NCBI GenBank assembly: GCA_002682825.1
Contig: NOKP01000037.1
Location: 279,635 to 343,634 of the forward strand
Origin: Neonectria sp. B-13
Taxonomy: Eukaryota; Ascomycota; Sordariomycetes; Hypocreales; Nectriaceae
Direction: 5' to 3'
Length of the DNA stretch: 64,000 nt
Part shown: in pieces, positions 1 to 10,746 of the stretch
Layout: each line of letters opens with the position of its first letter
Position numbering within the stretch: the first letter of the stretch is position 1
Notes under the pieces: model-generated
What the model was told of the DNA's origin: nothing
What the model saw: the letters and a program-made list of their open reading frames with translations, nothing else
Databases searched by the model: none
Position numbers and translations under genes: made by a program

Positions 1-1390
1 GGTCGTAGTCGAGAATAAGACGCCAGTCGAAAGGACAGTCCGATGAGGAGGGTATTACTATGAGAGTTTGCAGTGGGGGACTGACCTGCGTCGTAGGCAC
101 AACAGCATTTTGTCTGAGCACATGTAGACTGATTAACTAATTTTCCTACTCCCTCATCCTGTGCACTGTCTTTCCCGCACGCGGTCGGTCCACGAGTCGC
201 GACCCTCCCTTCACTCTACGAACACTGAGTTGGAAGCATACCGACATCTTCAACGTGCCTTCAGCGGGACTAGTACTGATCTAGTAGAATATATGCAACG
301 GTTTGATCCAGGGAGTGTAATCTTGGCTTACACTATCTTAGCGCTAACATGGAGCTGCTCCATCCCTTCTTCCATCCCACTAATCTTAGAGATTGCGATA
401 CAAGGCTCGCGTGCTCACATGCTATGCTTCCCGGTCAAGTTATCTCAGTCGAGTCAATGATCTACTCCTCTTCACTAAGCAGGTCGGCTCCATGCCCACG
501 TCGTTCCACAGGCGGAGCATTGTCTTGAGCCGGCTTCAGCTCTGTGATGCTTGCGCCTGACTTCGTCACAACGGACAAGTCAAAGTAATTTCGGTATATC
601 CTGAAGGATGATTGGCTCAGCTTCAATGTACGGCCTTCTGTGATGTTTAGATAACAAGACTAAGTTCCTCTAGGGAGTTTGATGCTCTTCAAAGTTATGC
701 CTGTGGAAGAGCTCCAAGTACGCCCCCATCTTTGTCGTTCACGTCTCTGACTCAATCGCCTCAGCCCCGGCCCAAGATATTTAGATGCTCTAAGAGCGTT
801 AGCACGTGTAGAAACACGGACAGTTTCGCCCTTATTAACGATACACTCAAGAAACTATTAATAGGTTGACGAAATATATCCTTCCTTAGTGCTGAGAACT
901 GTGGTTCCGGCAAGCGGGCGGGCCAGGGAGGCAGAAGCTCTTGTGATTGGTCAGGGGTCTGGAGCCTCGGACAGAAATCATCATTGTCCACTGGCCTGTG
1001 GTGGTTGACTTCACACAATCGAACAACTTGTAACGTACATGCGAGTTTGGCGCTCCAAGATATGCCTCCTTCGGCTTCGTACAGTATCGCCCCCGCAGAG
1101 TCTCCGTAGCCCCCTGCCACTGTGGAAAGTCTGCCATGAACTACATGTAGATCTCCTTCTATGACAGCCAGCGAACATGCAGCTTCCTAATATGCCAAAG
1201 GAGACAGATACTCGCACGTGGTCTGTCCATTGACTCATCGTTTAGTTCTTAGTGTAGGGAAGCTTTTTAGTATTTATATGTATGGACTTTGATGTCATTA
1301 TGACTGAAGAGTGTACTGCATTAGGCCCCTTGAATACGGTTGCAATCTGTTCTAATGTATATCTGTGAGTTTTAGGATGGGTAAAGTAAA
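1..1390. other. gene-free stretch
   Basis: I see no convincing coding sequence here. The longest open frames are under 125 codons, overlap each other on both strands and match no family I know. The stretch runs up to the truncated beta-helix gene, whose missing N-terminal part cannot be recognised in it. Confidence 0.5.
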
Positions 1391-2444
1391 CTGTGAACTT
1401 CGAGGCCTCAAGGTCCGAATGGTTCCAAATTCCTGGTTCTATACAACTCAGCGCCGGCCATAGCGTGACTTTCCAGAACGGTAGTCTTATCGCGATGATG
1501 GGGGGCTTCGGCATCGGCAATGACGCAAATGCGCATCACAGCGGCATCGGTCTTGGAGCATCGAATATTGAAATCAGTGGTATGGACTTCTATCAGACGG
1601 GCGTAAACACCATCACCCTTGGAGGCATCCAGGCCGATGCGCACCATCCCTCGGACGAGCGCATAATCAACAAGGACAACCGAATTCTGGAGAATACGTT
1701 CAGGGAAGTGGCTGTCCACATCACATCCGCGGCCGCCATCTTCGTGTCTTACACACAAGCAACTCACATAGTTCACAATGACATTTCCGACGTCCCTTAC
1801 AGTGGGATATGTTGGGGCTATGGCTGGTGCTCCAACGATGCTGGGGGTAGCCCCGACTACATTGAGCGCGGACTGTACGACTACAAGCCCTTATATGATA
1901 CGCCTACCGTCATGAAGGACGGCTACATTGCCAACAATCTTATTCGCGCCTACGGCCTCACGCACAATGATCTCGGTGGAATTTATACTCTGTCTAAGAG
2001 CCCCAGCACTACCCTTACGGAGAATTGGATCCAATACGGTCTTCCAGACATGGCAGGTAGGCTGCTCTTCCCTTGACATTCAATGGTGCTTGAGAACGCG
2101 ACATCCCGGCTGACACAATAACTCCGTTCGTAGCAATCTACCATGATGAGGGTTCCGGAGATTATATCGACACCAATTCCGTAGTTGACGTTCGAACTAC
2201 CAATTGGTTCTGGCGCAATCAGAGGTCCCAACATAAGACTGGCAATCTCACTTTGTATAACTTCGCAGTGAACCAGCCGGTTATCAACGGGACCAACTCG
2301 TGGGGAGACACAGTATTAAACGTTAGCCAGTGGGCTAGTTATGGGGATTTGAGCGAGGAACAGATATCGTGGGTGCTGGAGTCAGGGATCCCCCAAGACC
2401 AGCGGAGCCGAAGGCCAACAAGCACGTACCCGGCGTTTGGTTAA
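1391..2444 (+). pseudogene. 5'-truncated right-handed parallel beta-helix protein
   Basis: Two exons (to 2056 and from 2134; phase-1 intron with GT and a TAG acceptor) encode about 325 residues of a pectin-lyase-fold (right-handed parallel beta-helix) protein. Recognisable family signatures are a glycine- and tryptophan-rich stretch (GICWGYGWCSNDAGGSP), followed by NLIRAYGLTHNDLGGIYTLS and, after the intron, YHDEGSGDYID. Fungal members are usually secreted and about twice this long. Here there is no signal peptide, no initiator ATG close to the homologous start, and the upstream DNA is non-coding, so the N-terminal half is lost. The remaining frame is open to the TAA. It could still be transcribed, but I judge it a relic. 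The substrate is unknown; the fold is typical of polysaccharide-active enzymes. Confidence 0.7.
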
Positions 2445-3145
2445 TCGTCCTCATCATGTGCGGTCTGGGCGAGCAACTCGGCAACGCCCGTGATGACGCG
2501 CTACTTTGCTGCGTCACTTCGCTCTGATAGATAGAGAGAGTTGATGAGTCTAGCTCTTTCCGCGCGACACATCTAGCATATGAAAGCGATAACACCAATA
2601 AAACTTGATGCTTCCCTATATTTAGACTAGGCCAAACTCGTGATTTTAGACCTCATCAACGATTCTATGAGAATGCAAACAACAGGTTTGATGTGTTTTG
2701 CTTGCTTTGGGCTCTGACTTTTCACTCTAACTAAACATTTAACTCTCTTATACTTTGACACTGAGTGGACATTCAAACGGAATGGAACTACGAAAGCTCA
2801 CCTCAGAGGCAACGGGGCAGATAGTACTTTTACCATTAGGCAGCAAAGAGGATGCGGGGATATTCTCTCTTCCCATAGATTGGAGCAGACACCTTTTTCG
2901 GGATCCTGCTATCTGCGTCACCGAAACTGAGAACAACGGTATACCTCTAGGAGAATATGTCAAGTAGTGGAGTAGAGTCTACATAGTCCTAGATCTCTTT
3001 GGCTTGGTGGTGCATAGCGCCGTGGTCGTGAAGATGGTAGCATACTGGAGGGTGAGGTAAATGGATCTATCACAATTGGAAATATAGCTTGTTTGCTCCG
3101 GATGATGCTGATTAAACGAGCACGGCTCTACATAAACTAGTCAAC
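2445..3145. other. gene-free stretch
   Basis: AT-richer intergenic DNA between the beta-helix relic and the 3' end of the hydrolase gene. A 70-codon open frame at 2755-2967 has no recognisable family and I do not support it as a gene. Confidence 0.45.
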
Positions 3146-4257
3146 TCAATCCTGATCGACTAGTGTCACTGCCTCGTCCAGCCACGACAAGTCCACCGGG
3201 TCCAAGGTCTTTGCAACATCTTCAAAGAAGCTGCGCAGACGTTGAGCAACCCATTTAGGGTTCTCATCCGCGATCCAGTGCCCGGCTTTGGGTATCACAT
3301 CCACCTTTACGTTTTCACCAACCCCACCCCATGCTTGCCGCAAAAGGCTCTGGGGCGCAAAGCTGGCCTCACCTCCGAGAGCAAGCAGAGGCATCGGCAG
3401 TGGCGACCCCTTCAAGATCTCGGTGAAGAATTGCTTGTCCGCTCTGACGGCAGCCGAAGAGAACGGTCCAAGCATGCCTCGCAAAAATCCCGGCTTGCTG
3501 ATACTGCTGGCATAACGCTCCAGCACCGCCTCTGGGATAGCCTCGTTGCCGCTATAACTGCTATGCCAAAAGTACCAGGACAACATCTCTTTCTCCCGGC
3601 CACGAATAAAGAACTCCGCCGCATCCGTGACACTGAAAAAGGCCAGCTGCCAGTTCGAGTAAAGATCCCAAGTTTCCGCGGGACAGCTGAACTCCTCGTA
3701 GCCGAATCCAGGCAGCAGGTATTCGGAGACGCCAATCGAAGTGACTAGGCTGGAATGCTGTGCCGCCAGAGCAACAGCGGGCCCCGAACCTTTGTCGTGA
3801 GAAAACACAAGAGTCCGATTGATGTGGAGAAAATCCAGTAAGCCTTTCAAATCAGACGCCATCGCTTTGGAGCTGTAATCGCCATCCAAGGGAAGTGAAC
3901 TGTCGCCGGTGCCACGATTGTCGGGGGCGATGATGGTGAAATGGGAGGTGAGTAAGGGACCGATTAGGCGCCATGTTAACTAGAAAGGCCAATTTGTCAG
4001 CAACCTGACCCGGCTCTATCAATGAGAGTCGTTTTTCATGGAGAGAATAGCCATACGCTATGTTGTGGGTTTCCATGCACAAGAAGCAGTGGTGGACCGG
4101 TTCCTGCGTAGCGAAAGTGCACGCTCACGTTTGGCAGCTGAACCCTGCCATGTGCCCAGTCATCGAAGGTGTCAGCCCCCGCTGCATCCGCAAATAAGAA
4201 GTCAGATGAGAAAAGCAGGGAAAGAACAATGGCTGCCAGGACTTTGAAAGACGACAT
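3146..4257 (-). CDS. secreted alpha/beta hydrolase, epoxide hydrolase / haloacetate dehalogenase type
   Basis: Two exons, 4257-4057 and 3979-3146, joined by a 77-nt phase-0 intron, give 344 aa. The ATG chosen begins MSSFKVLAAIVL, a good signal peptide (about residues 1-25); an upstream ATG in the same frame would bury it. The fold is alpha/beta hydrolase: an HGNP oxyanion segment near residue 62, then a strand ending APDNRGTGDS, then the nucleophile elbow HDKGSG, in which Asp129 replaces the usual Ser. Asp nucleophiles characterise epoxide hydrolases and haloacetate dehalogenases. The catalytic His is at about 301 (KAGHW). The product should hydrolyse an epoxide or a carbon-halogen bond through an aspartyl ester. 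The signal peptide is unusual, since most relatives are cytosolic. The substrate cannot be told. Neighbours do not suggest a pathway. Confidence 0.85.
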
Positions 4258-5534
4258 ATTGAAGGTATGAATGCTTGAAACCCAAATACGAAGGCGTGGC
4301 GATACCGTAATATATATGAACAAAACGCACCCTGGATCACTCAGTCCGCCGATTACAAACGCGCAGCGGGCATGACGGATGGACGAGCGATTTATATGAT
4401 TACCAAGAAATCTCACAAGGGCTTATCAATCCCTCCATATTAATAGCAATAACTGCATCTAGTGGTGATTAGTAAGACTCGTACGGGGGCCGCCGTCCAT
4501 GACGACATAGACCTAAGTGCAAGCCGCGAGGTACGTGATTACGGTACTTTGGTGCAGTTACGTTGGGTAGTTGCCAATGTTGTTTGTCTCTGCAATAGGC
4601 CAAAGCTGGACAGCTTCTTAGCATGTTCGATTCGCCAGAGAAGTGAGACTTGACGATACTACCCTCTGGACGTTCGTCGCGACGCGCACAATGCAGTAGT
4701 TTCCAAAGCCCAGATAATCTCTATTACCCACGTCAGCAGCATCATTTGTGGTCACTGGCAGTATATCAAAGAGTGAGCTGTACCAGAAAATGATTTCACG
4801 TTCCAAGTTGAAAAGCTTGGTGAAGATGCGGGGGAACTAGTCAGCCATGTCATCACCGAAGACCTGAGGAGGTCCCGTTTACCCGTACAGGGAACGAATC
4901 ATTCGCATGTTTATCTTCGGTTTATGGGTCCTCTGATCAATCCAATTGGCCTAAATGTCTATGTGCTGTTCAACATCCTCAAACACGTCTTGCTGATCGC
5001 GGTCGCTGACCGCTGCGTTAATCTACTATGTATCGACGGGCTATAAGGTATCAGCAAACTTCAAACCACAAACGTACCACCACGAGGGCTGCGCCGGCCC
5101 TCGCATAGAAAATAGCGCTTCAGGCGGGCTTATACTGCTCGTCAAGCAAAGGTCAACAATATAAGCATACCGGGACTTGTCCCTGATTATCCATCTCATC
5201 ATTGTTATTGAATTATGGAAAATAATGACAAGTCATACATGATTGCTCGTCACATGAAATGATTGGGATCTCAGGATAAAGCTTTCTGGATATCTAATTG
5301 ACAGGATGGAGGCCCCGCTTTTCACAGAATTATGATAGCTGATATCATCTATTTCTATGGCTTTAGTCGGCCCGCTTGCCTGATATTTGTCTTTAAGATC
5401 ATTACGGAACTGGTCAAATTATGGGACAGCACTTATGGGACAGCACTTATGGGACAGCACAACGAAAAAGAAAGACGGCCAATGAAGCTGTAACGTGACG
5501 ACATTCAGCTAAAATAATACTGAGAGCTAATTAC
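4258..5534. other. gene-free stretch
   Basis: Promoter of the hydrolase and then about 1.2 kb with no supported gene. An open frame without a start codon lies at about 4777-5046 on the plus strand, with no recognised family. A short tandem repeat is annotated separately at 5421-5460. Confidence 0.4.
5421..5460. repeat. 14-bp tandem repeat, three copies
   Basis: The unit ATGGGACAGCACTT occurs at 5421-5434 and 5435-5448, with a third copy from 5449 that lacks the final TT. It lies about 75 bp downstream of the RNase gene stop codon, in intergenic DNA. Confidence 0.9.
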
Positions 5535-6073
5535 TTAGCTGGTACCAGAGCAGCCAACAAAGTTGTTGCCGCTGGCACCAGTATGAGTGATAGCACCGGC
5601 ATAGTCACAGTCGGTGTTGATAACAACACGGTCGGCACCGGGAGAGCCTGTTCACGAAGAATTAGTCAATCAGACTTGGAACATACAGAGCATACAGCAC
5701 ATGAGAAGGAGACGGACCGCCAGTATAAACACCACTCTTCAGAATAGGGAACTCCTGGTAGGGGCCGCTGACGAGGAAGTCAAAGCCCTCGTAGTTGTTG
5801 TAGGTGTGAGGATACGTGGAGCTGCCGGCGTTGTCGCCTTGCTCGTAGTAGGAGCAGGCGGCGCTGGCGGCAGCACGGACTTGGGCAGCTGTGTACGAGG
5901 TGGAGCCGCAGGTGGTGGCCGACTGGCGGCGCTCGATAGGGCTGGCGACGGCGACGCTCAGGAGCGAAGCCAGAGGGAGGAGGGCCTAGATGAAGTATTG
6001 GTGTTAGTGGTTGGTTTATGGTACAAGTGGTGTGTTTGTTGGAAGGCAGCGGACGGACCTTGAGAATGAGCAT
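5535..6073 (-). CDS. secreted guanyl-specific ribonuclease, RNase T1/F1 family
   Basis: Three exons (6073-6059, 5985-5718, 5647-5535) give 131 aa. The first exon carries only five codons. Residues 1-19 form a signal peptide; the ERR at 23-25 is a Kex2 site, so the mature enzyme probably starts at Gln26, as in Fusarium RNase F1. The family's catalytic set is complete: Tyr63 and His65 (STYPHTYNN), Glu83 (QEFPIL), Arg101 (GADRVV) and His116 ([10 protein letters not shown]). Four cysteines (31, 49, 108, 127) fit the two disulfides of this family. The enzyme cleaves single-stranded RNA after G via a 2',3'-cyclic phosphate, outside the cell, probably for phosphate and nucleotide scavenging. The mature part closely matches RNase F1 as I remember it. 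It is an ordinary small RNase and lacks the long loops of ribotoxins. Confidence 0.95.
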
Positions 6074-6787
6074 TGTGTCAAGCGGCTCTGTACTAAGTCG
6101 ACTGGTGGTAGATGGAGCGGAAATGGGAGTCAGTCAGGTACGACGACTGGCGTGTTAAATAGAAATACACTTTGATAGAGATAGACACGGCAGTTGATAG
6201 TATGGCGGTTTCCATACCGAGACCGAATGAGGCAGGCCACAAACACAACCTGGGATGGCAGGTGGCTAGTATGGTTGGTCTGATTGGCTTCGGGACCTGA
6301 AACGAGAAGATGAGAGAGAGGCCGGCACCTGCCGAAAGCGGGCGACGGAACGGCCACGGACCCCGGAGTTGGGTTGTGGCCCGTTAAAGGCCGTTGATAC
6401 ATTTGTAGATAGCAGTCAAGAGCTGCTAGTAGCCAACTGCCAGCGGGTCCGGCCGCGGAGCGGGGCGGGATCGGCAGATGGATGACAATGGGGAAGGAGG
6501 TTTCAGCCGAGACGCCCCCATGTGTTTCTGTTATCTCTGTTCATTGGTGACGCTTGGAATTTCCAGGAATCAGGATGCTCGTCACGTCCACCTTCGTCAT
6601 CAGCACCTTGCCCCGAGCTCGTCCTCGTGTCATCCGGTCTTTATCGACGTTGCAGCACGCACTACAGAAATCCTTCTTTGCTGTGTCTGTGTCCCGCCGC
6701 TTCCGCCTCCGCTTCCGCTTCCGCCTCTGCTACCATCTGTCTTGCACTTCCACTTCCATTTCCACTTCAACTTCCACTTTCATCGCC
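6074..6787. promoter_or_regulatory. divergent promoter with polypyrimidine leader
   Basis: About 0.7 kb shared by the RNase (minus) and DUF3632 (plus) genes. From about 6690 to 6780 the plus strand is built of repeated TTCCRC-like hexamers, first a CTTCCG set and then a CTTCCA set, ending 10 bp before the DUF3632 ATG. A pyrimidine-rich track at this place is common in fungal 5' leaders. Confidence 0.5.
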
Positions 6788-7612
6788 ATGGCCGATCCAA
6801 CCGCCACCCTTGTCGCTCCCGACGCAATCTCTGTAAACGAAGCCGCCCAGAAGCTGGCCGCCCCCGCGCGCGACGCTTTCGAGAAGGATGGCGACCTGGA
6901 TAAGGCAGAGCAGGAGCTGCACCGCCTGTGGTTGGCTGTCCTGGACGCCGCAGAGCAGACCTCCCACGGCCAGCAGGCCAAGCTAGTCGACATTGTCCGC
7001 GCCATACAGCAAATGCCACAGCCCGTCCACGCAGGCAAGAAGTTCGAGATCTGGGGCCAGGAACAGCACTGGGACCAGCTCCCGCTGTTCGGCGCCCAGG
7101 CCCGGGAACGTCTGGACACCGGTAAGGCCACCCGCCATCTCCCCGAGAATCTACCCTCGAGCTCTAACTAACCTTAAGCGTTGCCAGCTCGAGAAAAGCC
7201 CGGTGCCGCCCTCGTCAACGTCCACGCATTCTTCGCTCGTCTCACGGCGGTCGGCATAAATGACCTGAGCCTCTTTGCCATTTGGGTCCTCCGCGAAGCC
7301 CTTGAGGACCCCGAGGAGGACCAGATTGCAAAAACGACGTCGGCTGCGTTGCTGGAATCTGCTTCTGTGTGGTTGATTTATGCTGCTGAGACGCTGGCAG
7401 AGAGCAGCAAAAACACGAAGCAGTTTGACGGCAAGATGGCAAGGCCCGGAAGGAGCCTGTCCGCATTCAAGGATGCTCCCGGCTGGATGGGATTCTGTGA
7501 AGATCGGTGGGAGGTTTGGATCCGCCGGCTTACGCCACTGAAGGAGGCAGAGGTCGCAACTGAGGCCAAGTCTTTGATTAGCCAAGCATTAGATAATGCG
7601 TCCAGCGTTTGA
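6788..7612 (+). CDS. DUF3632 family protein
   Basis: Exons 6788-7121 and 7188-7612 (phase-1 intron, 66 nt) encode 252 aa. The ATG lies right after the pyrimidine-rich leader; no upstream ATG in this frame is needed to complete the family domain. The sequence follows the fungal DUF3632 pattern: a short helix with VDIVRAIQQMP, then WGQEQHWDQLPLFGAQARE, then an all-helical C-terminal half with LSLFAIWVLREALE and WLIYAAETL. There is no signal peptide or membrane segment, so it is probably intracellular. DUF3632 proteins are numerous in filamentous ascomycetes and have no known function. The gene is intact and its intron is well defined. Confidence 0.85.
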
Positions 7613-8228
7613 AGGCTCTCCTTTCAATGCCGAAAATCCATGGGGATTCGAATGTGTTCTCAGTATTCTATATAAATTCGCCGTGCTGGACAAGTCCGAC
7701 ACGTAAGTAGTGTAGCAAGGGACCCTTTACGTCGCCTCGCATAATTATGAGTCAGTGAAAGGATCGTCTCTAGCTTTGAGCTTTGATGTAACATGCTTGG
7801 GTGTTCAACCCAGGTAGTCACTTGGGAAATACTCTCTTTGAAGACTAGGTCTGAAGGTAAGCTTGAAGCAATGAGAGCAACTTTTGTAGCTAACTGCTTC
7901 GAGTAACACCTTTCTCTCCTGCTTCTGAAAGATGCCATGGACGTTATTTTAACAATGTGACCACGCTACCTACCGGGCCCTCTTTGCTTCTCACATCCCA
8001 TGTCTTATAAACCTATTTACCTTATTTTCTGAACCAACCCGGTAGTATAGAAATACTTACACGAACTTTCGGCTTAGATAACCTCTTTCACTACGGAAGG
8101 CACTTGAACGCAAGAAAAGGACACACAGGAAGGTCTTTTATAGCTATGGTAGTTTTGTGAAGGGAAACCGAGTTGCCCTCTGTAGACTGAGCATGGGTCT
8201 CTAGCAGCCCAAATGCCGTAGCTCGATA
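7613..8228. other. gene-free stretch
   Basis: Convergent 3' ends of the DUF3632 gene and of the DPP III relic. No coding sequence, RNA gene or repeat was recognised. Confidence 0.45.
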
Positions 8229-9978
8229 CTAAAGGTCTCGCTCAAAGAATGAGCGAATGATGCCCGCGTTGTTCGATTCGTACTCTTCAAGCCCAATAGC
8301 ACCATCGTCATTGAGGAATGTGTTGGGCTGTACAAACTTCCACTTTGGCTCCGGGTTCAAAACCACAGTTTGCCTCCAGGCCTCGTACTCGCCGTCGACA
8401 GCAGTCAGGGCCTGGTAGAAAGGCCGACAAGCATTGACATTAGCGGTAGAGTGCCAGATATGGATCTTGGTCAGCATGCGACCGATTGAGGGTTTGCCGT
8501 GCGACACAATCCTGGAGCGGTCAACGCGGACGAAGAGCGTTTTGGCCGCTGGGTCGTGCTCTACCCGTATGACGCCATCGCCGTCTTGAAGGAGGTGTTT
8601 GAGAATTGCAAATTGGGCCTTCCGAGCGCAAGAAGTCGAATGGTTAGTTCCATAGCAATATTGCCGTTTTATCAGTGTTCAAGCTCACCTAGTCGTGGTC
8701 ACCTCCCCAAGTTTAGTCCTCAGCCTTGAAGCTGTGAAGTGCGCGGAGTCCCTCGACCCCGATTTGCAGGTAGGCATAGTAGATGACTTGACGGCGTCAG
8801 TGATGCAAAAGTCTCTCGGGGCTATGAGATCGGAAAACCTACAGTCATCTGCTGTCAGAGCATTGTTCTCATCATACCCGAACATGGCAAGGATATCCTT
8901 GTTGCCAACTAGATAATCTGCCATCAAGAATGCCCTGCACTCTTCCACCGTCGGCGCCAGCTTCCCGAAGACACTGGTCCAGCTTTCGCCCGGTCCATAC
9001 TAGGTCCGGACAGGCTTGTTTGTAGTTGGATCTATCGGCGGGTTCTCGTGATCAAAGTTGAACTTGCCTGGGGCCGTTTCGAGGAGCAGTTTCCTGGTAC
9101 CGTGGCCAATGAGCTCATGTATCACTGTCCCGACGAAGCACACGACATGGGCGCAACCCATGTATCCATTGGCCTCAGAGGGGCGAACATAGTAGCATGG
9201 GCGTCCGGGACTGCTGTTGAGTTTCATACGATTGCCATAAACCATGTTCTTGATACCATGCCTCTTTCCATCATCATCGTCCTGTATCGATGTAAACGAT
9301 GAGCTCTCTTCACATCAGTAAGTGAAGAGTATCTCCAAAGTCTTACCAAAGTAATGTTCGTTGCTTCCCAAATAGTACTCGAAACTGAGGCGAGTACTGA
9401 GGCTTTATTAGAACAGTGCGTCGATATTCTTGACTGCCTGAACACAGGTTTACTCACCATGGATGATGGCGAAATCCGGAACATCTAGCTCGCTGGGTTC
9501 GAATGGTCCTCTGCCATCGTTCTCATTAGCTATCGCCCAGGGTAGCGAGCGGATGATTCCTGGCGATTTGTCAACAAGTTCGCTCATTTTTCTCGTCTCT
9601 GCGGAACTAGCAATACCAGCTGCCACTTGCCACTCAGCTCTGACGCCGTCAGGATCGCGATACAGCAAACTCGAGCCATGTATCAAGAGGCTCCTGTTTT
9701 ATGCCGCGGCCACAAAATTCGTCCCATTGCCCATTGCATGCCTTGTGAAGCTCAAGAATGAAATCAAAGATTCCCTCTGCCTCGGGCGATATCTGACGGA
9801 GCATGATTCGGCTACCGTGCCAGCATGCCCGCGCCAGGCGGTGAGTATAGGTGGTGTAGTGTTCCCCATCGTTGGCCTCATCGTTGGTAAGTCTGTCAAA
9901 GACGTCGCGGAACTCTAGCTTGTGTGTGGCCTCATGATATCCACAGTTCCCTGAAGCTGCAGCCATCTTGAGACTCAA
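8229..9978 (-). pseudogene. dipeptidyl-peptidase III (peptidase M49) relic
   Basis: Read on the minus strand, the pieces follow dipeptidyl-peptidase III in order. The N-terminal region ends SPEAEGIFDFILELHKACNG. It jumps directly to a piece starting YRDPDGVRAEW, so roughly 200 residues that belong between them are missing. Then come GIKNMVYGNRM, the M49 zinc motif HELIGH (intact, near 9130), FNFDHENPPIDP, the EECRA glutamate zinc ligand, and the C-terminal region ending YESNNAGIIRSF. The frame is broken by TAG at 9000-9002, where the family has Trp, and by TAA at 8713-8715, where Gln or Lys is expected. Further frame breaks lie near 9300-9480. The zinc site survives but no full protein can be made. 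DPP III is a cytosolic dipeptide-releasing enzyme; a functional copy presumably exists elsewhere. Confidence 0.88.
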
Positions 9979-10746
9979 GGTTGAGGATCAACGTTGTCTG
10001 TCTACCGTGTCGCTCTGCAGGGAAAAGTCTTAGGCTCACATAAATTTCAGGTCATCAGGCGATGGATTGCCGTACCGGGTCAGGCATCGGAATGGAGACG
10101 TAAGTTGCTCGAGAGCCGCAGAGCGGGGAACCTTGAAAGCGTCAGAGTTGAGCCTGCCGTGTTATGACTTGCGTGGCGTTTTCGTGGAGCTACAGGTGCA
10201 GAGAGGCTTGGATGTGATTAGCTGCAGTGATTCCTGCCGCAGTGTGTGAGTGATGCATGTTTTAAGTAAGCCGGCGAGCAACGGAACCCGTGTCCTACTC
10301 AGCATCACGTAGAGGTTCCTCGGGCAAATGGGCGATCGGCCAAGAAGCAGGCTCTCGGCAAGTCTTACACTCGGACTCTTTGCAGATGGCTTGCAGTTGG
10401 GGTTGGACAGAGGCAAACAGATTAACGGCGAACCAGGCAAGGTGTAGGATACCTCACTTTACATACAGTACCACGCAGTACATGGAGTACTTGGAAACTA
10501 GAGGGAGGGGCTTCTAACCCTCCCCCTCCCCCGTAAGTTATGTGTGACATGCAAGAAATACCGTATCCGGAGACAATGGACGGGCTGTTACTGGAAGTGT
10601 CCCTCCATTTCCATTCTTGCTGTAGGCAAGTGACAACGCTGTGCTGGCTTTTCTGCTCGGGCCTTCCCTTATTTGCAAGCCTCTCCGCATTGATTCACAC
10701 ATAAAAGCCACGCCTCGGCTGACATGATACTGGCTGCATTTGCATC
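9979..10746. promoter_or_regulatory. intergenic stretch upstream of the STAND gene
   Basis: No gene is supported. The last 100 bp include a TATA-like ACATAAAAG element at about 10700 and lead into the STAND start codon at 10747. Small open frames here have no family resemblance. Confidence 0.4.

Noticed and set aside
4777..5046. Open frame without ATG on the plus strand, protein-like in parts
   Set aside because: No start codon, no family resemblance, and no splice context linking it to other exons.
6554..7171. Longer start for the DUF3632 gene at 6554
   Set aside because: The added residues come from the polypyrimidine leader and are low-complexity Arg/Phe/Ser/Thr; the domain starts after the ATG at 6788.
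9450..9978. The DPP III pieces as a live, spliced gene
   Set aside because: Some 200 residues of the conserved fold are absent and two stop codons fall in the zinc-site half, where no intron could remove them without loss of conserved residues.
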